NCBI RefSeq assembly: GCF_001040845.1
Contig: NZ_CP011941.1
Coordinates: forward strand, 2,597,067-2,661,066
Length of the DNA stretch: 64,000 bases
Origin: Synechococcus sp. WH 8020
GTDB lineage: Bacteria > Cyanobacteriota > Cyanobacteriia > PCC-6307 > Cyanobiaceae
Reading direction: 5' to 3'
Part shown: one piece after another, positions 18,325-29,760 of the stretch
How the letters are laid out: every line of letters starts with the position of its first letter
How positions within the stretch are numbered: the stretch's first letter is position 1
Translations under genes and position numbers: made by a program
The notes under the pieces: model-generated
The model's database searches: none
The model's input: the letters and a program-made list of their open reading frames with translations, nothing else
What the model was told of the DNA's origin: nothing

Positions 18325-18927
18325 TTACAAAGGATTGGTCTGAGCGAATGTTTTGGCTTGGTTGGCAATCTGCTCAATATCGGCTTTGCTTGGGCATCGA
18401 AATTCCGTGCAGTAGGTGGTCATTGCAGCACCATTTAAAAACTGTACTGAACTCACTCGCATTCTGATTTGATCGTTGACGAACCAGCAGCGTTCTATTC
18501 CAAAATTTGTATCATATCTCGTTTTGATTGTGAGGACTCCGTCAGGAGTGAATTCGTAGGTGCTAAGAGCAGGCTTTTTCTCTACGTAACCAACATCTCT
18601 TAAAAGATATCCTTGGTCAGGATGCTCCGGCTTTGGTACATCGATCACAATCGCCGCGTAGTCGTCGTTGCGTTTTTCGGCCAGAAGGTTGCTTTCCCAC
18701 CAAAATCTTGCTCCGCCATTGGCTTCTGAAGCTTCTATCCCAAAGACTTTGCAAACTTTTTCTACTGCTTCGTCAGATGCATTGAAGGGTTCAATCACTA
18801 GATTCGAGTCGGCCGCTTCATCGTCTTGGCTATCAAGATGGTGAACAACGCGTCTGATAAGCCAGAGTCCGCGGCTGGTCTCGAAAAAGTCCTCCATTGT
18901 GACTGGAGGATTGTCCATCACAGTCAT
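18325..18927 (-). CDS. CpeS/CpcS/CpeU-family (S-type) bilin lyase
   Basis: A 200-residue lipocalin-fold S-type lyase: MEDFFETSRGLWLIRRVVHH, ARFWWESNLL, DQGYLLRDVGYVEKKPALST, and GVLTIKTRYDTNFGIERCWF. Such lyases attach bilins to Cys82/84 of beta and some alpha subunits. A second S-type lyase (31266-31805) sits in the cpeSTR block and is taken as cpeS, so this one may correspond to cpeU or a cpcS-like paralogue. It overlaps the upstream small gene by 4 bases. Confidence 0.82.
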   Translation of the reverse strand: MTVMDNPPVTMEDFFETSRGLWLIRRVVHHLDSQDDEAADSNLVIEPFNASDEAVEKVCKVFGIEASEANGGARFWWESNLLAEKRNDDYAAIVIDVPKPEHPDQGYLLRDVGYVEKKPALSTYEFTPDGVLTIKTRYDTNFGIERCWFVNDQIRMRVSSVQFLNGAAMTTYCTEFRCPSKADIEQIANQAKTFAQTNPL

Positions 18928-19157
18928 GCTTGACTCTCTTGCGTATCCCGTTGAGCTTTTAATTGGGTGAGAATTGCATCAATTCGAGTGAGTTCAGGAT
19001 GTTCTTTGATTGTTGCATCGATTTTCTTCTGGGATAAACGAAGCTTTTTGCCAAGGCCCACAACATCATCGTAAAGTCGTTCTCTATATGCAGTCAATTC
19101 TGTAATTGTTTCGATCAGCTCTTCAAGTGAAGGTGCCTGACTTGTTTGTTCCGTCAT
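18924..19157 (-). CDS. Small helical protein of the phycobilisome cluster, unknown function
   Basis: From the ATG at 19157 this is a 77-residue acidic-to-neutral protein, nearly all helix (LEELIETITELTAYRERLYDD, then VGLGKKLRLSQKKIDATI) and probably a coiled coil. It is first in the transcript leading to the S-type lyase and pebAB, overlapping the lyase by 4 bases. No motif for bilin binding. The open frame extends 18 codons upstream, but the upstream part lacks the same character. Confidence 0.7.
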   Translation of the reverse strand: MTEQTSQAPSLEELIETITELTAYRERLYDDVVGLGKKLRLSQKKIDATIKEHPELTRIDAILTQLKAQRDTQESQA

Positions 19158-20065
<908 letters not shown>

Positions 20066-20115
20066 TCTGGAATAAAGACTTACTTTCTCCGCTCTCAGAC
20101 ACTATTCATCTTTAG

Positions 20116-20619
<504 letters not shown>

Positions 20620-20652
20620 TAGCAAGATAACGATTCATTTTTAAGTTCATAA

Positions 20653-20682
20653 AGGATGGGGTTCACTACCCATCCTTTTTTA
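20653..20682 (+). terminator. Intrinsic terminator of cpeBA
   Basis: An 8-bp stem AGGATGGG / CCCATCCT with loop GTTCACTA, followed by a T-run at 20676-20682. It stands 34 bases after the cpeA stop and before the 3' end of the convergent lyase gene. Confidence 0.88.
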
Positions 20683-20693
20683 TTGTTAAAAAC

Positions 20694-21599
20694 TTAATCT
20701 GTTTGCCGGAGTTTTTGAATGGCAAGTTTGAGGACGTTGACTACAATTCTATCTTTTTCTTGAAGTTCAAGTTCCTCAAGTTTAGGTAGAGCCTCTTTTG
20801 CATTCAATTTCATTAGAGAGAGGACTGAGTTTTTTCGAACCCAACTATCTGGATCATCTAAATTAGAGATGAGCAGGAGTTTAGCCCAATCAGTATCCTC
20901 CATTGCTCCAAGTAATGTTGCAACTTCAGCACGGATCTCTGAATCATCATCGTTCGAAGCATTAGATAATAAGTCTTTGTTTTCATCGGCATTCAGTGTG
21001 TCAATTCTGCTTGTAAGGGCAGCAATCGCAGCTTTTCTAATTGTGCTGTTGCCTGAGCTTAAAGCGTTTCTTAAAGTCTTTGACCCACGATCGCCTATGA
21101 AAGCCAACGCCCAGTTTGCCAATCCTATCTGCATTTCTGTTGTCTCTGGATGTGACAACAGATTGAGGATAGGAGTTACAGCCTCTTCTCCTATGGCTGC
21201 CATTGCCCCCATTGCTGAACCTTGAACGACAGAGTCTTGATCATTGAGGAATGCAGATACAAGATCAGGCAGACTATTGGGATCCTCAATTAACGTCAGT
21301 GTCTTTGCTGCTGCCCTACGCACGGTTACTTGGTCGCTAGACAGCATGGCATTACAAAGAGCAGGAACAGCTGCTTGTCCAACGGAACCAAGACTATCTG
21401 CAAACCGTAGGCGAAGAAGTCCCCGAGGATCGCCGAGGCCCGCTATCATTTTATCGATAGATTTTTGATCTGAATCGAGAGGTATACCACTACTACGCTG
21501 TTCTTTTAAGTGCGCTGATAGCACCAAGGCCTCCTCTTCGCTTAATGTATTGACTTGTTGGGTCTGCGATGAATTCTTAATTTGATTGCTATCAGACAT
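20694..21599 (-). CDS. HEAT-repeat bilin lyase, CpeF/MpeV-type
   Basis: A 301-residue E/F-clan lyase from the ATG at 21599. It opens with [19 protein letters not shown], then [19 protein letters not shown] and HEAT repeats ([53 protein letters not shown]). The block structure is that of CpeF/MpeU/MpeV, which attach the doubly linked bilin to Cys50/61 of phycoerythrin beta; MpeV and MpeU also isomerise it to phycourobilin. Position next to cpeBA and closeness to freshwater CpeF favour CpeF/MpeV. It is convergent with cpeA. The exact member cannot be fixed without a phylogeny. Confidence 0.8.
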
Positions 21600-21671
21600 T
21601 GCAGGATACCTCACCCATCAGCACTTAAAATCATCCTCTCACTAGACCTTTACTGACTATAGTTGCTAATC

Positions 21672-22094
21672 ATGCAATTTTTTGTTCTCTCCCATAACTT
21701 ACAGATTCATTCAGAGTCCGTACCTTCTTTTACTCCTTCGGAACTCGCAGAAGGTCTCAGCCTTCATTCTGATCACATCAATACCAATGCTTTGAACCAC
21801 CCTCATTGGATGGTTCTTGTTGAGTCTGATCTCTCACACCAAGAGTTAGCACGAGAAGTCGTTAATGCATGGAAAAAATTTCGGAACTCACTTGGCCATT
21901 CGATGAATCATTCCTTCATTGCTCTAGGCGGTAGAAAGGATTCTGAGGCTACGCCAGGTTCGCCGTTACAAGAAGGTTATTGGGGGGTTGACGTTGTTGA
22001 ATGTGCCAACCCAGATTCTTTCCTAAAGAGCATCAATTGGGATGCTCTTAAAGCAAGTCGACCTGTAGATGGTGTTTTTGAGGTAAGAGATTAA
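21672..22094 (+). CDS. Conserved phycobilisome-region protein (DUF2656-like)
   Basis: A 140-residue soluble protein (MQFFVLSHNLQIHSESVPSF, LNHPHWMVLVESDLSHQELA, QEGYWGVDVVECANPDSF). The start and the order of blocks resemble the cyanobacterial DUF2656 family as I recall it, which has no known function. It is divergent from the CpeF/MpeV-type gene, which begins at 21599, and convergent with the CpcD-like gene. The start was taken at the second Met (21672), because the first three residues of the open frame look like untranslated leader. Confidence 0.65.
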   Translation: MQFFVLSHNLQIHSESVPSFTPSELAEGLSLHSDHINTNALNHPHWMVLVESDLSHQELAREVVNAWKKFRNSLGHSMNHSFIALGGRKDSEATPGSPLQEGYWGVDVVECANPDSFLKSINWDALKASRPVDGVFEVRD

Positions 22095-22110
22095 ATCTTT
22101 TCAGTAAGAT

Positions 22111-22404
22111 TTAGTCTTTTTTCTTTCCTCTGCGATTGAACAATTTCTTCTCTTTTTTGGATGAGGTTTTTTCTTCATTCTTTGCCTGGCCTGCATTCTT
22201 TGGCTTCTGATTGTTAGGCATAGTCGCGATTTCGTCGCCGTCGATATTAGTAACAGCTGTAACCGTAATGCCTGACTGACGCATTGCTTGAATACCTTGA
22301 CTCAGTCGGTTAAATGGAATTTGAATGCTTGTTGATGTTGTTGGCCTAGACCGCCCATAGGCAATTGTTTTGACGAGAAATGAACTGCCTGAAAAGGGTC
22401 CCAT
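22111..22404 (-). CDS. Divergent CpcD-like small linker with lysine-rich tail
   Basis: A 97-residue protein. Residues about 5-58 read SFLVKTIAYGRSRPTT, then STSIQIPFNRLSQGIQAM and SGITVTAVTNID. This matches the CpcD rod-capping domain pattern, in which hydrophobic strands are followed by VPF-RLs--mq-i---GGkI-si; the usual GGKI glycine pair is replaced here by SGIT. The last 35 residues are Lys/Asn/Gln-rich (EKKLFNRRGKKKD) and probably disordered. It could cap or tether rods. The assignment rests on pattern only. Confidence 0.55.
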   Translation of the reverse strand: MGPFSGSSFLVKTIAYGRSRPTTSTSIQIPFNRLSQGIQAMRQSGITVTAVTNIDGDEIATMPNNQKPKNAGQAKNEEKTSSKKEKKLFNRRGKKKD

Positions 22405-22544
22405 CGATTCAATCTTGACTGCTCCAAGAATATGATCTAACTATCATTGTGCAAGTCTTTTGAATATATAACTTTTTGATAAAAGGGGATTGGTAAAGCT
22501 TTATGAAGCAGTGCTAGCATTACTCTATTGTCTAAGTTCTTGTT

Positions 22545-23873
22545 TTGCATAATTCCGCAAGATTTGACAACATCCATCCCGGTCTGACCTGTGAGCATGC
22601 ACGTCATTTGCTGATGAAGTCTGCAACTGAGCAAGATTCAGAAAGTGATTTTTACACAGCAGCAGCTCACTTAATTAATTGTCCTGGGATTGAAACCGAA
22701 CAAACGTTGATTGAATTTTTGCAATATCGCGAATCTTCTTGCCAATCAATTAAAATTACTAAACGCAAGATCGTTGAAGTTTTAGCGCGTCTGGGATGTA
22801 TTGATGCGGTTCCTGCGATCGGCAAGTGCCTATGGTCTGATGATGTCTATTTAGTTGAAAATAGTGTTTGGGCATTGCAAATTTTACAATGCCAAGATCA
22901 GATATTCATTGATCAAATGATTGATATTCTTCGAGTAGATACCACTAATCAGAGGATTAGCATACAGTGTCTGGCTACTTTGAATATTTCTAGAAGTGTA
23001 GATGTTATTCGTCCTTTCCAGGAAAGCTCTGTTCCTGGAATTAAAGGTGCTGCAATTTCCGCTATCGCGAAGCTAACTCGTAACTTCACAAGAGTTCCTG
23101 AGATATCTTTGAATTTATTATTGCCGAATCAAATGGATAGGCATTTTGCCATACAGGATTTGATTGATGTGGATGCCATAGACCAGCTTAATGAAATTTT
23201 TGCGGCTCCCGTTTCACCTGTTTTTAAAATGCGCGCTGTTCGTGAAATGTACGGTGAGAATTCAGCGAGTGTTGTTGATTTAAATTTGCTTTCATCGCTT
23301 GACTCTCTTTTTTCTTGTGATTTATCTGCAATCAATTGTGTCCACGAATATGACGAGTCGCCCTCTAGTGAGTTTCTGGTTCGGGATTTATATAATACTG
23401 ACTTTAGCCGATGTTATTTAGCGCTTAAGTATTTGTCGTCTCGCTCGGCTTCTGAGATATTCCCGATGTTGAAGGAATCATGGGTTGAAGAGGCTCATAA
23501 TGATTATGGAGCTCATTACTGCTTTATTTGTCTGTTTGGCTCTATTTTTGATTGGTCTGCGGAGTCTAAGCGTTGGATTTTCGAGGTGCTGCTTTCGTCG
23601 ATTTCTAATTTGAGGCCACAATTTCAGAAGAGTAGAGCTGCGTCAATCTTAGCCCTTGCTAAGCTTAATCCTTCAATGCTTTGTGAGCTCATCCCAGAGA
23701 TATTATCTTCTCGTGATTCCATGCCTTGGGATATGCGTTATTCATTGATTCAATCTATAGACAACTACGCAGAATTAGAAATTGCATTGAAAAACAAAAT
23801 GATTTTTCAACTTTCTGATAATGATATCGATCAATTTGTTCAGGCTAGAGCTCGCATGGCGTTAGCTTCATAA
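22545..23873 (+). CDS. cpeY: Phycoerythrin alpha bilin lyase, CpeY type
   Basis: A 442-residue HEAT/ARM-repeat lyase of the E/F clan. It carries the N-terminal block NIHPGLTCEHARHLLM and the C-terminal block NDYGAHYCFICLFGSIF. CpeY with CpeZ attaches phycoerythrobilin to Cys82 of CpeA. The frame has a stop (TAA) four codons before position 22545 and no upstream ATG, so translation starts at TTG 22545 or at another near-cognate codon just before. Codon use is more AT-rich than in cpeBA. It is followed by cpeZ at 69 bases. Confidence 0.9.
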   Translation: MHNSARFDNIHPGLTCEHARHLLMKSATEQDSESDFYTAAAHLINCPGIETEQTLIEFLQYRESSCQSIKITKRKIVEVLARLGCIDAVPAIGKCLWSDDVYLVENSVWALQILQCQDQIFIDQMIDILRVDTTNQRISIQCLATLNISRSVDVIRPFQESSVPGIKGAAISAIAKLTRNFTRVPEISLNLLLPNQMDRHFAIQDLIDVDAIDQLNEIFAAPVSPVFKMRAVREMYGENSASVVDLNLLSSLDSLFSCDLSAINCVHEYDESPSSEFLVRDLYNTDFSRCYLALKYLSSRSASEIFPMLKESWVEEAHNDYGAHYCFICLFGSIFDWSAESKRWIFEVLLSSISNLRPQFQKSRAASILALAKLNPSMLCELIPEILSSRDSMPWDMRYSLIQSIDNYAELEIALKNKMIFQLSDNDIDQFVQARARMALAS

Positions 23874-23942
23874 CCCATCACCTTTTATCAAGGACAGGTC
23901 ATTGCTATAGCCTCCTGCTAAAGTCGGAGACAATTAACTTCT

Positions 23943-24575
23943 TTGATTGTGTCTTCAATAATATCTCTTGATGATCTGTTCCTGGACTTGTCTCATCCGA
24001 ATCCCAATATTAGAATGGATGCATGTGTATCAATGTCTGAAAACTACTTTGATGAGGCATTGCCTCGTCTTCTTGCCCTGTTAAATGATCCTGACCCTAC
24101 GATTTATCGAACGGCAGTTAAGGGTTTGGGTGTTTTTGGTCACGGGGTTTTGTTTCCTCTTCTTGATCTTTATGATAAGACCGATAATGGTACGGTTAAG
24201 GCATGCTGTATCAAAGCTTTTGTTCAAGTTGCTGTGAATTTTCCCGATGCTGTTTTTCCAGAGCAGGCCATTCAAGCATTAAAGTTGGCACTGGATGATA
24301 TCAATCCTGTTGTGTCTCAATCTGCTTTGATGACTCTCGGATATTTCTCAAAGCAGGAGCACGAGAAAGAGCGTGTGATCCCTATTTTAATTCAAGTTTG
24401 CAACAGTACGAATATTGCCCATGTCCAATCTGCTGTGATGTCTCTTGCTGAGATCGACTCTACTGAGGTAGATCAGTGTTTCGAGAGGATGATCAATCAT
24501 GATTCAACAGATGTGTTGATTAAGGAAATTCTTGAGGCAAGTATGTCTCGCCGCCAAAGCCTTTTTGGCAATTAA
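23943..24575 (+). CDS. cpeZ: Bilin lyase partner/chaperone, CpeZ type
   Basis: A 210-residue HEAT-repeat protein (HPNPNIRMDACVSMSENYFD, DPTIYRTAVKGLGVFGHG, NPVVSQSALMTLGYFSKQ). It is the smaller partner of CpeY and acts as a chaperone-like factor for phycoerythrin subunits in work on related cyanobacteria. It sits directly downstream of cpeY, the conserved order. The start may be GTG 23949 or a near one; I kept 23943. Confidence 0.9.
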   Translation: MIVSSIISLDDLFLDLSHPNPNIRMDACVSMSENYFDEALPRLLALLNDPDPTIYRTAVKGLGVFGHGVLFPLLDLYDKTDNGTVKACCIKAFVQVAVNFPDAVFPEQAIQALKLALDDINPVVSQSALMTLGYFSKQEHEKERVIPILIQVCNSTNIAHVQSAVMSLAEIDSTEVDQCFERMINHDSTDVLIKEILEASMSRRQSLFGN

Positions 24576-24584
24576 TTTTTTATT

Positions 24585-25478
24585 TTAGTGCTTCATTAGT
24601 TGATTCCTCGCGACGATCATTACGCCTTTAACTTGCTCGTCAGATTCTTGACGAATTGCTCGATCGAGAAAGTCAATTGAAATAACTGCTTCCATTTTCA
24701 TCAGAGAGAGTGCAGCATTTTTTCGAACCTGATCGTTTTTGTCTTTTAATAATTCGTGGAGTTGATGAGCTCCTTCTTCTTGATCCATTGATTTGCCTAC
24801 AATGATTGCGGCTTCTGCACGCACTTCACTGTCTTGATCTTTTAATGCATTCAATATTAATGCTTGTACGTCTTTGTTTTCACTTTTTTGAGCTTGTTCG
24901 GCCAACGCATTTAGAGCCGCTATTCTTATCTCCGGATTTTTAGAGCTTATCGCTGAATTAAAGCCCATCGGACCTTTGGAGCCTATAAATCCTAATGCAA
25001 GATTGATTAACCCTATCTGAAAAGCTGTGCAGTTTGATTCAGTTAAAATTCTCAGCAATGGTTCAATTGCTGGTTCTCCGATTGTGGCCATTGCCCCGGC
25101 TGATGAACCTTGAACGACAGGATCTTCGTCGCTCTCAAATGCCTCAATTAGGTTTGGCAATGCTTTTTTGTTCCCAATAATATTTAGTGTTTTAGCTGAG
25201 GCTCTTCTAATGACGACGTTAGAGCTGTTTTTTAATGCCTCGCATAATATTGGAATGGCATCTTCACCAATTGAACCGAGGCTTTTTGCAAATGTTAATC
25301 TTAACTCTCCTCTGTTGTCTCCTAATCCAGCCACCATTTTGTTGATGGACTCGAGGTCTGAATTTGGCAGCTCTCCATGGCTCAATTTTTGTTTTAAGGC
25401 CGTTGCTAGTTCCAGTGCTTCTTCCTGCGTCAGAGTCTCGATTTTGATGTCTTCTTGTTGAGAATTTATTCCTGTCAT
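24585..25478 (-). CDS. HEAT-repeat bilin lyase, MpeU/MpeV-type
   Basis: A 297-residue paralogue of the 20694-21599 lyase, with the same block order: QEEALELATALKQKLSHGE, MVAGLGDNRGELRLTFAKSL, VVIRRASAKTLNIIGN, DPVVQGSSAGAMATIGEP. Context, directly downstream of mpeC and mpeBA, suggests it serves PE-II; such enzymes ligate and isomerise phycoerythrobilin to phycourobilin. A natural reading is MpeU, but MpeV cannot be excluded. It is convergent with cpeZ, 9 bases apart. Confidence 0.78.
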   Translation of the reverse strand: MTGINSQQEDIKIETLTQEEALELATALKQKLSHGELPNSDLESINKMVAGLGDNRGELRLTFAKSLGSIGEDAIPILCEALKNSSNVVIRRASAKTLNIIGNKKALPNLIEAFESDEDPVVQGSSAGAMATIGEPAIEPLLRILTESNCTAFQIGLINLALGFIGSKGPMGFNSAISSKNPEIRIAALNALAEQAQKSENKDVQALILNALKDQDSEVRAEAAIIVGKSMDQEEGAHQLHELLKDKNDQVRKNAALSLMKMEAVISIDFLDRAIRQESDEQVKGVMIVARNQLMKH

Positions 25479-25583
25479 TTCTAAGCGAGTACTTCACCAT
25501 TGAATCTAGCCGATCGCTTGTGTGTTTCCTGATCTGATTCAATCTTTGATTAATGCCCTCCACTTAAGACGAACACTGCTCAT

Positions 25584-25611
25584 AAAAAAGCCCCCATCAT
25601 GGATGAGGGCT
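25584..25611 (-). terminator. Intrinsic terminator of mpeC
   Basis: A G/C-rich hairpin (AGCCCCCATC-ATG-GATGAGGGCT with one bulge). On the minus strand it is followed by the U-tract that corresponds to the A-run at 25584-25589. It separates mpeC from the downstream lyase gene. Confidence 0.8.
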
Positions 25612-25638
25612 CATGCTATGGAATCCGAAACTTAGAAT

Positions 25639-26520
25639 CTAGAAGAAGATTCCAAATGGACGGAATGGCACATAATCACTCATCGCTGGTACATTATGAC
25701 CTGTGTACTGTTGCTGAGGCAGTTTGACAGGTATTTGGGTGACAGATACATAGGAGAAAGGCTGAGGCTTTGTGCTCTCTCTTGATGCACTGGCCAAAGC
25801 ATTAACGGTTTTGCTTTGTCTGCCCTGTGCGTTATCGCTGATTGCTACTTTCATCCCTCCAAGATCCCTCATCAAATTGAAGGATCGGGTGTTCATACCT
25901 GCATATGAATCTTTTGTGCGGTCGTAAGGAACGATGTCTGCACCAAAGACTTCTGTGTATTCTGCAGAGTCAGTCAGAGTATCGATCAGTGCATCAAAGC
26001 CCTCTTCTGCCTGCAGTTTGATATGGTTTTGAACTTCTTGCTGGTTGAGTGGTGCCCGTCCTAGCAAATGTTTGAAGTTAAGCTCAATACCGCGTTGGGC
26101 GCCTACAGCATGGAAGAAGTTGTCCTTGTAGAAGTCAGACTTAGCAAGGCCATTTACGAAATCACGTACTGTGATTTCACCATTCATCAGACGTACTTCC
26201 AGTGAAGTTTCGCGCTGGTTATCAGTCGGGGGAAGATTTCCTAATACTTGACGGTAGGCGGCAACAATGACCCTCTCAAGGGCCGCACTACTGTCTGGAG
26301 AATACCGATCAAAAGTAACTGCGAAAGGACACTCTGAGAGCAGCCTTGGACCAATGCCGATACCCATTGCGGCACAGTGCTGGCGCTTGTATTCAGCAAT
26401 GGCACCTGCAACTGTGCGGGGAACAGTGTTTTTACCAGCTTTGCTTTTTGTGGAGAAAGCAGCGGGACCTGTTCTGGTCGCCGAGGTGAGGGCTTGCAGG
26501 CTTGTTTCTGCTCCGAGCAT
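25639..26520 (-). CDS. mpeC: Class II phycoerythrin gamma/linker bearing phycourobilin
   Basis: A 293-residue linker, exactly the length published for MpeC of Synechococcus WH8020. Cys49 in YKRQHCAAMGIGIGPR matches the published phycourobilin site. The PBS linker domain occupies about residues 60-215 (SALERVIVAAYRQVLGNL, GLAKSDFYKDNFF, LNFKHLLGRAPLNQQEV, FGADIVPYDRT). It joins PE-II hexamers in the distal rod. Confidence 0.93.
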   Translation of the reverse strand: MLGAETSLQALTSATRTGPAAFSTKSKAGKNTVPRTVAGAIAEYKRQHCAAMGIGIGPRLLSECPFAVTFDRYSPDSSAALERVIVAAYRQVLGNLPPTDNQRETSLEVRLMNGEITVRDFVNGLAKSDFYKDNFFHAVGAQRGIELNFKHLLGRAPLNQQEVQNHIKLQAEEGFDALIDTLTDSAEYTEVFGADIVPYDRTKDSYAGMNTRSFNLMRDLGGMKVAISDNAQGRQSKTVNALASASRESTKPQPFSYVSVTQIPVKLPQQQYTGHNVPAMSDYVPFRPFGIFF

Positions 26521-26728
26521 GATGAAGATGGGGGGAGTGGTGGTTTGAATGCGCCTCTACATCTCAGGGCAAGAAATCAATTATGCCTTGAAATTGTATG
26601 GCGTAATATTGCCCAATGATGATTCGTCAACGAGTTAATCTAGCTTTTGGCAGAATAACGCAACGGCAACATCTTTCCTGATTTCCTATTCCTTAGGACG
26701 ACTTTGCTATGGCAAAAGTAAATTCCTG

Positions 26729-26755
26729 AAAAAAAAGGGTGGGCATTGCCCACCC
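26729..26755 (-). terminator. Intrinsic terminator of mpeBA
   Basis: A perfect 9-bp stem, GGGTGGGCA / TGCCCACCC, with a one-base loop in the plus reading and a run of eight A on the plus strand at 26729-26736 (U-tract for the minus transcript). It ends the mpeBA message about 42 bases after the mpeA stop. Confidence 0.9.
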
Positions 26756-26796
26756 CGTTGTTCCATGCGGAATAAATCAGTTCCTGAGAAGTGATA

Positions 26797-27321
<525 letters not shown>

Positions 27322-27337
27322 TTAAATGAGATCAGAT

Positions 27338-27958
<621 letters not shown>

Positions 27959-28068
27959 CTACGTCAGGACAAAAAAGTTTGCAATCACCAATCCGAATAA
28001 AATATAAAGGTCAGCGTGCGCACCGACAGAGCCTTTCGTGGACAGACTTTTGAGCGCTTCGAGAAACA

Positions 28069-29265
28069 TCATGAAAAATTATGAAGCACTTGCAGGCAGC
28101 TCCATCTCAGTGGCACCCACTGTGAGCTTGTGCTGATTTCCTTGAGGAGATCGAGCTGGTCGGTTAGATCCAGTTTCAGGCAGCCCCATGCTGCGGCAAC
28201 TCTTGACTTTGCATACTGAGGAAGGGTCTCTGCCAGTGATGTTTTGATCAGCTCCTCTCTTTCATGGATGCAGGCAAGACCAATTAATGAAGTGAGCAGA
28301 TAGTTTGCTCCGTAATCACTCCATAAACGTGCGCGAATGCCGTCAATGATTTCGATTTGTTGACTTTTGGGCATTTTTAGGAGGCTTAGTGCTGCTCCGT
28401 ATTGTTTTCCCTCGTCTCGGTGTTGCAGGTTGTTCTCAATCTCTATTGGGTCTTGTTGACTCAACCACTCGTCGCGCATGGCAAGACTTCTAGGATCATC
28501 TTGAAGAAGTGTGGTGATTATGTTGATGTGTTCTTCCGGTACCTCTGCTTTCTTTGTTGGATCAACGAGTTGAAAAGCACTCTTGGCTCGTAACGGCATT
28601 GATACAGCGCTCCTGATCAGATATTGCAACATGTTGATATCACCAGAATCTCCAAGGTCGATGACAGCAGAGCGGCGACGGCCTGCTTGAAGATCATGGA
28701 GTTGTGGAATCAGTGGTTTTAGTTGATCAAGATCGCCCTCGACACGAGCACAAAAAGCCCTTGCTGCTCCTGAAATCAATGGGTTTTCATCATGGATTAG
28801 CGTTTGAATGAATGATGTACCACTCTTAAGTCCTAGTCTGGTATGAGCCTGAATCACTGCTCTTTTTTGTGGATCACTCCCTTTCAAGGCTTTGAGCAGT
28901 GATTCACATTGACTGTCTGTAAGAGGAGCAGATATTTGTGTAATTGAATCGGCAGCATTGATCACGGACGGCTCATCATCAAATTCCAAAGCCTTAAACA
29001 GGCAATCTAAAGCTTGTGCATTTTTTCTCCGTCCCAATGCCTCGATCGCCTTCCGCCTTGTGATTCTGTTAAAGAGGTCCTCTGGATCCAGATCGACAGC
29101 GCTGATCAGCCCCTGCAATGACTCGTCACTTGAGCATGCTGCGAGTCGTGTTGCTGCCATATATTTATCAACAGGATTCGGCAGATCTCTTGGGTCCGAT
29201 AAGAGGATTTTTAGAGATGACTCTTCTGACAGTCCCTCGAATAAGACATCGAATCGCTCTGCCAT
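28069..29265 (-). CDS. mpeY: PE-II alpha bilin lyase of the CpeY/MpeY/MpeZ family
   Basis: A 398-residue HEAT-repeat lyase starting MAERFDVLFEGLSEES. Repeats are AIEALGRRKNAQALDCLF, AAGRRRSAVIDLGDS-type and a C-terminal WSDYGANYLLTSLIGLACI block shared with CpeY. It lies upstream of mpeBA on the same strand (mpeY-mpeB-mpeA), where MpeY attaches phycoerythrobilin to Cys83 of MpeA. Blue-light strains carry the lyase-isomerase MpeQ instead, and sequence reading alone cannot separate the two. The start could be 27 bases upstream. Confidence 0.83.
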   Translation of the reverse strand: MAERFDVLFEGLSEESSLKILLSDPRDLPNPVDKYMAATRLAACSSDESLQGLISAVDLDPEDLFNRITRRKAIEALGRRKNAQALDCLFKALEFDDEPSVINAADSITQISAPLTDSQCESLLKALKGSDPQKRAVIQAHTRLGLKSGTSFIQTLIHDENPLISGAARAFCARVEGDLDQLKPLIPQLHDLQAGRRRSAVIDLGDSGDINMLQYLIRSAVSMPLRAKSAFQLVDPTKKAEVPEEHINIITTLLQDDPRSLAMRDEWLSQQDPIEIENNLQHRDEGKQYGAALSLLKMPKSQQIEIIDGIRARLWSDYGANYLLTSLIGLACIHEREELIKTSLAETLPQYAKSRVAAAWGCLKLDLTDQLDLLKEISTSSQWVPLRWSCLQVLHNFS

Positions 29266-29439
29266 AATTCTTTTAATTCGTCGTGACTTCATTTAAGCGT
29301 CTTAAATCTACCACTTTGTATTGGGATGAGATCAATTGAGTCGGTTTGTGCCCCTTTCATTTTCAACCGCACCAATTTTGTAATTGCATCCCCCACTCAC
29401 TGCATTGGTGTAGTATTGATCTGATTGATTCCGTTTAGA

Positions 29440-29760
29440 ATGTCGGTCTCTGTTGAAGACGAAAAAGCGTTGCCCCGCTTTGTTGAGATGATTACTCAAA
29501 ATATTGAACTACAGAATCGACTTAATTCTGTAACCGATATTAACTCACTTCGGAACTTGATTCAGTCAGTAGAGCCGTTACTGACTGGTGCGGCCTTGAT
29601 TCCATTGGAACAAGCCACCAGACCACCTAAGATTTTGGTTGACTCTGGTCATACAAGCCAAAAAATCCCTTGGCGCCTTCTTCGCTGCACTGGAGGTCCT
29701 TTAGTTCTGCAGCTTATCTGTACGAACTCAAACTTTGCAATTTGGATTGAATCTTGTTAA
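29440..29760 (+). CDS. Unknown small protein, weakly Nif11-like N-terminus
   Basis: A 106-residue protein (MSVSVEDEKALPRFVEMITQ) whose first half has the charge and leucine spacing of a Nif11 helical leader domain (NIELQNRLNSVTDINSLRNL). The C-terminal half is more hydrophobic, with Trp and Cys (LLRCTGGPLVLQLICTNSNF), and has no familiar motif. It starts 175 bases from mpeY, divergent from it. The last bases overlap the next ORF. Confidence 0.5.
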   Translation: MSVSVEDEKALPRFVEMITQNIELQNRLNSVTDINSLRNLIQSVEPLLTGAALIPLEQATRPPKILVDSGHTSQKIPWRLLRCTGGPLVLQLICTNSNFAIWIESC

